Shown here: positions 29,731-38,600 of the stretch, piece by piece
How positions within the stretch are numbered: position 1 is the first letter of the stretch
How the letters are laid out: each line of letters opens with the position of its first letter
Origin: Pithys albifrons albifrons
Lineage: Eukaryota; Chordata; Aves; Passeriformes; Thamnophilidae
Length of the DNA: 64,000 nucleotides
Reading direction: 5' to 3'
Assembly: GCF_047495875.1 (NCBI RefSeq)
Contig: NC_092465.1
Coordinates: 11,292,660 to 11,356,659, forward strand
Position numbers and translations under genes: made by a program
Notes under the pieces: model-generated
Told to the model about the DNA's origin: nothing
What the model saw: only the letters and a program-made list of their open reading frames with translations
Databases searched by the model: none

Positions 29731-29942
29731 GATCACAGAATCAGGATCGCAGAATCAATTACACTGGAAAAGACCATCAAGTCCAACTTTTGACCAAACA
29801 CCACTATGTCAACTAGACCATGGCACCAAGCACCACGTCCAGTATTTCCTTAAACTCCTCCAGGGACGGCAACTCTGCCACCTCCCTGGGCACCCCATTC
29901 CAATGTCTAACCACCCCTTCTGCGAAGAAATCCTCCCTAACG
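29731..29942 (-). mobile_element. CR1 LINE 3' fragment
   Basis: Reverse CR1 3' region: agaatcaattacactggaaa, agaccatcaagtccaac, ctccagggacggcaactctg and ccctgggcaccccattccaa. It then diverges after cctccctaac. It sits about 450 bp downstream of the SEC22A first-exon donor, in intron 1. Confidence 0.88.
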
Positions 29943-30312
29943 ACCATACAATTCTGGAAAAACCGAGGGCACGGAACAAGCTGCATCCCAAAGTCTGGGA
30001 GCCTGATCCTTACATCTCTATCTACCACCTACTTACGTGGCACTCCGACACGGCCTGTGCACCCTCTGCAGAAGCGCTGACTCAGCGACTGCCAAAACGC
30101 CAAACTTTACCCGACCCGCTGTTCCGAGCGCGGGCAGCGCCGCGGGCCCTTTGCCGGTGCCGAGCGGCGCCTGCGGGAGCCCCGCGTGGGCCCCGGCGCG
30201 GCCGACACCGAACCCCGAAACCAGACAGCGGCCCCGTGGCAGCGGCGCGAACGCGGCGGGCCCTGAGGCTCAGCGGCCGGGCCTGGGGCCGGCTGGGGCG
30301 GGCAGTGAGGCG

Positions 30313-30362
30313 ACAGTGCCGGTGGCGGTGACGGTGCCGGTGCCAGTGCCGGTGCCGGTACC
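30313..30362. repeat. GGTGCC-type hexamer repeat
   Basis: Imperfect tandem hexamers of the form ggtgcc/ggtgac/ggtacc. They lie in SEC22A intron 1, about 30 bp past the exon 1 donor. Confidence 0.8.
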
Positions 30363-30388
30363 GCCCGCTCAGGCCCCGCGGTCCGTAC

Positions 30389-30495
30389 CTGTGCGCCGGG
30401 GCGGTGCGCGGGTCCCGCCGGGCATTGTGGGAGCGGCCGCGGCCGCACCGCCCCTCCCGAGGCGCGGGGGCCCCCGCGCGGTGCGACAGCGCCAT
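30389..30495 (-). CDS. SEC22A: SEC22A exon 1 with in-frame upstream ATG (possible N-terminal extension)
   Basis: The donor CACAG|GTACGG ends exon 1 at 30389. An ATG at 30495-30493 with purine at -3 and G at +4 opens a frame that runs to the donor and splices in phase to 25372. It reads through RLLLTLLA into the canonical MSMILS. The arithmetic is exact: 107 + 22 = 129 bases, 43 codons. The extension is arginine-rich and ends in a short hydrophobic run. The normal start at 25350 is better supported by homology, so exon 1 may simply be 5' UTR. The transcription start is unknown. Confidence 0.45.
30416..30433 (-). promoter_or_regulatory. Candidate ZNF143/Staf binding site
   Basis: CTCCCACAATGCCCGGCG on the minus strand fits the long Staf consensus YWCCCRNMATSCMYYRCR at 17 of 18 positions. 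Such sites are common just upstream of TATA-less housekeeping promoters, which fits SEC22A. The consensus is from memory and binding is inferred. Confidence 0.5.
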
Positions 30496-30497
30496 TG

Positions 30498-30752
30498 CAG
30501 GGCAGGGCAGGGCAGGGAGGGCAGGGCAGGGCAGGGAGGGCAGGGCAGGGCAGGGCAGAGCAGGGCAGGGAGGGCAGGGCAGGGCAGGGCAGGGAGGGCA
30601 GGGCAGGGCAGGGCAGGGCAGGGAGGGCAGGGCGGGGCGGGGCAGGGCAGAGCGGGACGGGAAGGGGAGGGGAAGAGAGGGAAGGGGAGGGGAAGAGAGG
30701 GGAGGGGAAGGGAGGGGAGGGGAGGGGAGGGACAGGGCAGGGGCCGCAGCAG
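30498..30752. repeat. G-rich tandem repeat: GGGCA pentamers grading into GGGGA/GGGAA
   Basis: About 160 bp of gggca units with interspersed ggagggca, followed by about 90 bp of pure purine gggga/gggaa units. G-runs of three or more recur at spacings suited to G-quadruplexes on the plus strand. It sits directly upstream of the SEC22A exon 1 region. It also creates long artefactual open frames in several phases. Confidence 0.95.
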
Positions 30753-30904
30753 CTCAGTGAGGGGCCAAGGGGAGGGCCACCCCCTTTGCGTTTTCCCGTG
30801 TGATGCATCACGGTTTAGTGTGTTCTGTAGGTTTTTGCAACCAGACAAGTTGTATGGATTCTTCTGGGTTGCTCACATCCTAAAGTCAGTTACTAAATCC
30901 CTTT

Positions 30905-30968
30905 CCCGCACAAGCTTTTTCATGCCCTGCCAAGGCCATGGTGTCTTGTGAGAAGCCACCTGTAGATA
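30905..30968 (+). repeat. Direct repeat, copy 1 (interrupted by SINE)
   Basis: The block containing aagctttttcatgccctgcc and ttgtgagaagccacc recurs at 31975-32038 with only about 8 differences over roughly 64 bp. The 5S SINE begins right at its right end. Confidence 0.7.
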
Positions 30969-31280
30969 ATGGCAGTTAAATGCCACCCTGACACCCGATC
31001 CCATCAGATCTCGGAAGCTGAGCAGGGTCAGCCCCGGCTGGTACTTGGATGGGAGACCTCCTGGCAATACCGGGGGCTGTGGGTTCTAGTCCCAAGGACT
31101 TCACTGTCACTGTCCAAGCTCTCTCGGCCGTGGCAAATGGACCTCGGGACTGAAACGGTGGGGCCAGTTCTGCACACGCTGAGCCTCACCTAAAACATCC
31201 ACTGTGCAGGCTGGAAGGGCACACCCATGTGGGGAGAGCCCTGCCCAAATCTGCGTTAGCAAAGTTTGGCCATACACACA
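30969..31280 (+). mobile_element. 5S rRNA-derived SINE, full 5S head
   Basis: A 312-bp element. Bases 30971-31083 align with nearly all of vertebrate 5S rRNA, including CAGATCTCGGAAGCTGAGCA (A box region) and TACTTGGATGGGAGACC (IE and C box), so the internal Pol III promoter elements are recognisable. A tail of about 185 bp follows, about 91% identical to the tail at 18999. A likely degenerate target-site duplication, tgtagata (30961-30968) and tgtagaca (31281-31288), encloses it. It has no tRNA head. It is located about 0.5 kb upstream of SEC22A and transcribed away from it. Confidence 0.85.
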
Positions 31281-31428
31281 TGTAGACAGTGATTGGAGGG
31301 ACTTACCCTTATTGATTGATAATGTTATCAATCAATACATCTCTCATAGAATTTGCTTAATACTTACCACAAAAAACACTTTTATATAAAGTAGTTTAGC
31401 ATATGGCAAAAATCATAAGGTACGGATG

Positions 31429-31965
31429 TGTAAGACCTGTCCTTGAAGCTTCTGTACTAAGGGGCTTTAGGGATTTCTTGTACTAACTAAAATAGACTGG
31501 ACACCATATGAAACAAAGATAAATCAGAAGATATGTAAAAAGAACAGGATAATTACAGAGAAATTTGCCAATTAGACTGGTTATAGTTGCCAACAGATCC
31601 GGTTTGGGGCGGTTTTGAGTCAAAGGTAAAAAGGACACATAAGGAAGACAACAAACTTCATCCTCAAAGACCACCAGAGAGCCTTGCCCCTAATTCCCAG
31701 GAGGAAAGGTGCAGGCGCTAAAGGAGGTGCACAGGGTGGAGAAGATGGAAATCAGTTCTTAGAACTCATTATAATAACCCTGCCTTTTCTAAGAAAATAA
31801 TGTTTATGCATAAAGAAATAATGAATATGTATAACTTACTTGCATATAAACAAAATGTTAACCAGGTGTGCATGTTTTTGGAGGAGCTATCCCTTATGCA
31901 CCCGGGCCTTGAATAAATGTACCTCTCTATAGCCTTATTGGATGTAGAGTCTTTATTCCACAGAT
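31429..31965 (+). mobile_element. Putative solo LTR (endogenous retrovirus-like)
   Basis: Starts TGTAAGACCTG. It has TATAAA at about 31851 and AATAAA at about 31915, and ends ...ttattccaca, so the order TATA, poly(A) signal, TG...CA termini is that of a retroviral LTR. I found no clear target-site duplication and no internal retroviral genes. The family is not assigned. Confidence 0.4.
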
Positions 31966-31974
31966 CACCCACAA

Positions 31975-32038
31975 AATTGTAAGCTTTCTCATGGCCTGCC
32001 AAGGTCATGGTGTTTGTGAGAAGCCACCGGTAGGTAGT
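31975..32038 (+). repeat. Direct repeat, copy 2
   Basis: aagctttctcatggcctgcc ... ttgtgagaagccacc, matching 30905-30968. It lies immediately right of an LTR-like segment. Confidence 0.7.
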
Positions 32039-32259
32039 AAGAAGATAAAACGTAAGAAGGTGGCCTAGAGGTCCTGGAAGATCTCCAGGGGGCAGTTCTG
32101 AAGACCCTCATGGGTGTGGCACAGAGGGAAATGAAGATCATGGTTGGTTGTCCATATCTCATATGTGAATTACTAGAGACGTTTTAAAAGTTGTAACATT
32201 CCTGGTCATGGGGTGCAGACCTTCTGGTGTGCACCTTAGAACCTTCTAATAAAGGTGAT

Positions 32260-32640
32260 GCCTTGAGAGACACCAAAAAATGGACTCTAAGTCAAGTTAG
32301 TGTGGGATAAGATAAAAAGGTAGATTCTTTAATGTCTGGGCTTAGGCCTTTCAGGAATACATGATGATGTGTCTCCCTGAACACTGACTTCCATGGTTTT
32401 TATAATATTGTCTACCCAATCCCCAGGTTACACATCTCTCAGTCCAGCCCTGTCCTGCCCCTGGTCACACCTCCCCAGCAATTGAGTCTAGGGGACAGTG
32501 GGACCCTCTTCACCATTTGCATCTTCCCCAGCACACATTGGGCCCTTGGAGCTTTTCCAGTGTTCTTTGACCCCAAGGTTGATGGCTCATGTTTATGTCT
32601 CGTTCTGCAGGCCGCCTGATATTCTTCAGCCTTCTACCTT
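32260..32640 (-). mobile_element. Putative second LTR-like fragment, opposite orientation
   Basis: Read on the minus strand it has TATAAAAACC (about 32404-32395), ATTAAAG about 70 bases later, and a terminus near GTGTCTCTCAAGGCA. This is the layout of an LTR, but the ends and duplication are not defined. No coding remnants are adjacent. Confidence 0.35.
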
Positions 32641-35600
32641 GAAAAAATGCCTAAACAGCTAAAAGAATTTGAGCTATTTATATGGGATAGGGAATATAAA
32701 GTACATAAACAATGAACTTAAGCTGCTAAAAATATTAACACACTAGATCTACATTTTACTACAGTTACAAGTACTTCTAAAATCTATAAAAATGAAAAAA
32801 TCAAAAATCCCTTAGGCATCAAAGGTAACCTGTATATCTTTCTCCATTAAACCTGTTTTCGAGTGTCCATTTTTCACAGGAATAGGCAACAGTGTAAGAA
32901 CCTCTGACTGCAGCTGGCTGGTTCCCACTAGGTGTCATGGACTGACACACCTGTGGTGTGTCTCTGGCACTGTGTGAATAACCAGAGCTGTTCTCCAAGG
33001 GGACACTGGAGAGTGTGTGATGGGATGTAGAAGCCACCAGGAAAAGGGCACTGAGATGAAACTAAGCTGCTGGACTAATTGCACTCACTTCCAGACAAGT
33101 CAACTGGACATGTTTCAACAACAAATGATAATACAGAAGTGAAAGTTTGCAAATCTCATTACTAACCCTAAAGTGAGGTTCCTATTTTAAAACTACTTTC
33201 CTTACTGATACAAGGATAATTTTCTCCCTGGGCTGCTCTTCACTGTTTTCCTACTGAATCACACAGTTTTAGTTTGTTGGCTCAAATCTCAAGTGAAAGC
33301 AGCTTATTTCCTCACTAATGCCTTTTAATTTCTCCTTCCATCTGTTACTACTTCACTATCCAAGTGGTTGCAGCATTGCAGAGTGTTGGGCTAGAGGTAA
33401 TACACCTCACACTCTGGGCTTTCAGGCTCTGCTGAACTCCACTCAGGAGCAAGGTGGTCAGGAGGATGGTACTGAAGCTCATTAATGCTCTCCAACCTCA
33501 ACTCTGCCTTCTCCAAGCAGCATAAGCAATTTTAAGTGGACACCTGACTCCCAACCCCTGAGAGGGTATCTGTGAACACAGGTGATCCAGGTATGGTAAA
33601 ATGATCTCTTGGATCTTACAACCAGGCATAAATTGCTACTGCTGGAGATTAATTTTGTCCTTTCAGCCCCTAGGCTTTCTTCTCTGTGCTTAAAGCAAAG
33701 CTCAGCCAAGCTGAGGACTCGAGCTCTCTGTGTCAAACAAGGCTGCAGCAAAGGGATTAACTGTGGCTCTAGAGCTGAGTAACAGGGCGGGAGAGAAGAC
33801 TGGCAAAAAGAGAAAAATTGTATTTATAGGAGAATTGAGACAGGGTAGCATTGAGTCTTGGGGTCAGGTGATGGGTCTGGCATGGAGATGTGGATGAGGA
33901 AGGCAGGTGCAGGTGAGCAGAGGGGCCACAGAAGGAGAGGTCACCTGTAGGTGCTCAGTGAGGTAGTTTTTCTCCGAACATAAAAGCTCGCGGAAAAAGT
34001 AATGTCCTAGAGACTATGGGAGAAGACCCTTTTCTGACATCCTTCCTGCAGTGAAAGCTGGTTGCTGGGAGAAACTGCCAAGCATGTACCCCATGAACGA
34101 GTCTTACTGAAGCAAGGGAGGGAGGGTCTGCATGTTTGAATACACATCTTGGCACCTCCAAGTTCATATCTTGGCCTGTCAGGAAGAAACGGTACTCCCT
34201 TGTCAAGCCTGTGTAGAGCAGAGCATGGGAGCATCTCAATCCTGACAGACTAGGCATAACTGAAGCACACGTTTGGAAGATGATACATTAATCTGAATAA
34301 TTTCCAGAGAGTCCTTATCCTGTATAAACAGAGTGCACAGTATTACAAGCTGCTACACAATTTAACAGCTTATGATAGCATCTACTATAATGCAGAGAAC
34401 TAGTGATTACTTAATTAGAGGCTGTCTAAAGGTTTGTGATAAGTGCATACGTGTGTAATTTTAATATTTCTAGTTCTTTTGAACTGTTTATCTTTCAACC
34501 CTAAAATTCTCTCGACCTTTTGTACATGTTTGAAGGAAAAAAAGATAAGCATTTTCCAATTTACATAAACAGGACTTCAAGAATTGTATATACATCTGTT
34601 AGTTCAGACTTACACATTCCTAGGGGTAGAAAACACATTATTCTTTATTTTCATGTGAACTTGGCCCCAAGAGATTAAATAAATCACACAAGGTCACTGA
34701 GGGAGGTAGTGGCAGAGTCAGAAGTGGGGTTACAGCTCCAGCACTCCCAGCTCTCATGATGAACTTAAATAATACCTTTTATTCAAGAATTTGCATGGCT
34801 AACGAGCCAATTACACTTTAATTAGCTTTTTTTTCTTGTCCCTTGACTCCCCTAAGACACAAAGGTGGTAAAACATTGTCAGAGGGGCACCGTGCAGCGA
34901 ATGCATTAGTGTAAGCTGCAGCCAGAGATAAAACTGGGTCCATAGGAAGCAAATCCAGTCAGTGCAAAGAGAAAACGAAGTGGAGGAATGTAAGTGTTTC
35001 GGAAGGAGAAGAGATGAGGAAACCAATGTGAGTGCAAGGAACAGTGTCAGAGGTTGAAGCAAGAGCTGGATGGGAAGGACTGGTGACAGAGGAGTCCCTG
35101 TGGTGCCAAAGCCCTCAGAGATGACAGTGAGGTGCATCTCCATGAGTACAGCAAGTGATGAAGCCACACAGTTGCTTAGTGTGTCACCAGCCAGCTGAAG
35201 GCAAAACCCAACAGCAAATGCTCGGAGAGATGAGTTAGGATGGGACTTATCTCCCCAGAGTTCAGTGATCTGGAATTTGCCCTCTGTGAAGAAGCTCTTC
35301 GTTGCTATTTCTCCTCAGTCACTGCAGGGAACAGACATGTCCAGCTGCATTTGTACACCTCAGCTTTAGATGACTAAAGGTAGGGAAGACAAACCCTTAG
35401 GCCCTGTCCACTAGATTTAAACGTGACTTTTAAATCCTGTTTCCCCAGGGAAAGATACCCAGCCTGAGGAGGTGGCACTCTCTGCCCTCATCAGTGAAGG
35501 AGTCAGAACAGCAACACAGAAATAAACTTCTGACAGGACCTGCAGAAGGTCATTCAGAAATTTGAACTTCAGGGTTTTTTGCAGCAAATTAAACTGTGGA

Positions 35601-38600
35601 ATGTATCAAATTGCTGATCCACTTTGTCACCTGTTTATAGAGGGGAAAATAAAAGCCTAATTCAGACTAATTAGACCCAAAGCCTTTCATATTTAAAAAA
35701 AAACCTCAAAACACACAACACTCCCCTTCTATTTACTAAACATCTTTCTAGTTCTATTGCTCCTTTTTCTCAAGCTTTTTTATCTTGTATCTTTCTTAAA
35801 GTTTGGTCCTTGAAGCTGGAGAATTATTCAAGCTGCGGCTTTAGCTAAAAACCAGACTAATAATTCCTTAGTGCTCTTCCTGTTTCTTGGATAGCAATGC
35901 CAAGTCCCACAAAAAAAACCCAGGTACAGTGAATTCATGTTGAGTGCAGCCCAGCTTCGTCACAAGTCCTTTGCACTCCGAATCAGGCTCCTGAAATCAT
36001 GGCACTGGCTAAAAGCCCATGACTTTTTCACAATTCTGCACTCTAAAAAATTGTATTCCATTTTAGAGGTTTTAGAGAAGCCTATGTCCATAATCACAAG
36101 AGCTAATATTATATTCACTGGAATAAACTGTTCTTGCTAACACAGCATCAGCAGAAGTGTGAGTAAGGTCATAAAAATCATCAACAGAATATGCAGTTTA
36201 TTTCCTTGCTTCTCTTTCAAAAGCTTCCTCCTCTGATTCAGTCATAAGGGCCTGTGCTGGGCAGCAGTTTCTTTCATGAACAATAGTATTTAATTCTCAA
36301 GGGCTTTACAAGTCTGAAGCCACCTCGTAATGTCAGAAAAAGGACCTCACTGGTAATAAATGCAGATGTTAGAACAAAATACAGTGTTATCCCAGTGGCT
36401 CTTGTTGCAGCAGGACCCAGCATGATCTTCTGCATAAAGAACATCCTATTTCTAAAATGTAATCTTCACGCTGCATCTCAATTAGTTTGAAAAGCAACAT
36501 GTAGTTAATGCATTTTTATTTACAGGGCCATAAGCATTAGGGGCTTATGGAAATAACACAAGTGAGCTTTTCTGATGATCCTGTCCCGAGCCATTGGAAC
36601 AGTAACGGGCCCTCTTTGGGGCTTTTCCGCTTACTTTATTCCCTCTCTGGTAGAAGCAGCTGATCTGGAAAGCAACATCAATATACTCCTAGTACACATA
36701 ATCCCTTTAGTTTCCTACATGACTGTAATTGCACACATTGGCAGACTTTGTTTGTATTTAAATATTTTCATAGAAGGGAAAGTCATTCCAAGCTGATCAC
36801 TTCATGAGGCCAAAAATTTCATTAGGAGCAATTTGAACAATTACAATAAGTAAGAAAATAATTTGTTGGTACAGTTGTGCCATAAACACTATAATTTATA
36901 TTAAAAGAACCCTTGGTCCCTAATGAAATTTGTCTTTAGGGTGATCAAGACAACAAACTTATTGAGTAAGAAAGAAAACACATAGGGCTTTGAAATCCAT
37001 AGTTAGGTTATTCTATTTGAAATTTAATTCAGAAGGATAGAAAGGTTTCATAGGACTGAAGAGATTATAGGTACTGTAATATCTAATAAGATTAGAGGAT
37101 GGAGGTGGTGGCTCACTGTCATAGAAACCCACTAAGACATAGGAATATACTAAGACATAGGACTTTCTGGGTTATCAAATCCAGTCCCCAGGCACTTTGG
37201 GCAACTGGATCACATGATCCAGTTAATATACTTTGTGAGCTTCCCACTAAAACTAGGTATGGTTTTGTCCCTATAATTTTTACACCCTCACTATGCAGAT
37301 GGATAAAGAACACCTAATTGATAGTTTAAATTATTAATGGCCAGTTTATACCCACTTGCTCATGCACCAAGAGTGCCTACCTTTAATATCCCTCCTACCT
37401 GATGCATTTACAGAAAGTCCCCAAACCACATCTCAGCGTTCAGCTGCTGGGCTAAACAAGCTGCGTACGTGGCCATGAAAGGTTCTCATCCTCATCTTAG
37501 CAGCCCTTTTCTGTACTCATTTCAGTAAGAATCCAGCTTTCCTTAATGCAATTAGAATAATGCATTTTATTCCATGCAAAATCTTACTCGGGTCTTATTC
37601 AAGGATGTTCATGCTTCCATTACTTTTCTAAAAATGTCTCTCCTATTGCATTTAGAGTTTCAGTTGCCTTTTGCACACCCACACTGCACTGGGGCAACTT
37701 ACTATAAATCTTTCTGTGTCATTGCAGGTTTCCTGAAGAATTTTTCTGCTACTAGCTCTCTTACTGCTCCTGTGGCCTCACTCTGCAAGGATACTCAGTT
37801 CTTGCTGGGCGATACTTGAACATTCTCTACACTGATGATACCTCCCGACTATGGTGACTTTGATCTATTTTTATGATCAGACACCTCTGCTTTCCAAATG
37901 GGTCATTAATGAAAATAATAGTAATGATCAGTCTAAAGACTTACTTTCTAGGAGCTATGAATACTTTCCTTTCCATACAGTTCAACTTCTCATCTCTCAA
38001 CACTGTGTATGCCTTGCCTCTATAAATCACAGATTTCTCCATGTAGGAAATAAAAATTCACACACAGCTTCTCAGTGACTATTTTATTGAAGTACAAACA
38101 CCCATATTTCCCTTCTTTGTCTAGCTAAGCAATTAATCTATCAAAGAAAAGTATCAAATTAGTTTGATATTATCTAGCCTGGTAAATGCCAATTCCATTT
38201 TGTTCTGTTTTCCAGTGACTGTCATGACTTTTATAATTCTCTCCTCCCACATTCTTTCCTAATGATGCCTGACATAAAACATTGCTGTACACAAAGCAAA
38301 ATGTATTGTGCCTTTTGAGTGAAATTCATGTTTTATTTGTCTTTGGTATAGATTAGTTCTTTACATCAATATATAATTTTGACTACCAGGTAAGTTTGAG
38401 CTGCAGTTATAGATGTATTGGCTGACTCTGTATTTATAGCAGAAATATCCCTTTTTATTCTAAATAGTGTTAGCAGCACTTTTTAAAAGGATTGAAATAC
38501 AAATTCAGCAGGCTGATCCAACTGAGACACGACCCACATGCAACAGAATCTTTTCCCAAACAGCTTTATAGTCAACTCAAACATGATAAATATTGCAGAA

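Larger units (their letters stand above)
10793..30388 (-). other. SEC22A introns
   Basis: Introns on the minus strand: 10793-13542, 13609-16668, 16788-21700, 21896-23126, 23291-25168 and 25373-30388. They are AT-rich and contain the CR1 fragments at 15.3, 24.7, 27.7 and 29.7 kb and the tRNA/5S SINE at 19.0 kb, each listed separately. I saw no further coding exons or RNA genes. Confidence 0.8.
30050..30500. promoter_or_regulatory. CpG island and SEC22A promoter region
   Basis: An abrupt rise in GC and CpG density covers this stretch, including gcggccgcggccgc at about 30434. It overlaps the first-exon splice donor of SEC22A on the minus strand. There is no TATA box. Transcription is expected to run leftward, and no opposite-strand gene is evident to the right. 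Confidence 0.75.

Noticed and set aside
30037..30951. 304-codon open frame and several overlapping open frames on both strands
   Set aside because: They run through the CpG island and the GGGCA array, where stop codons are scarce by composition. The translation is low-complexity G/R/A/Q repeats.
30971..31083. A genuine 5S rRNA gene
   Set aside because: The 5' end is diverged (ggcagttaaatgcc in place of the 5S start), several stem positions differ, there is no T-run terminator after the gene, and a conserved non-5S tail follows.
36480..36800. A conserved noncoding enhancer
   Set aside because: The AT-rich, repeat-free look is suggestive, but conservation cannot be judged from one sequence. 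Alignment to other birds is needed before calling it.
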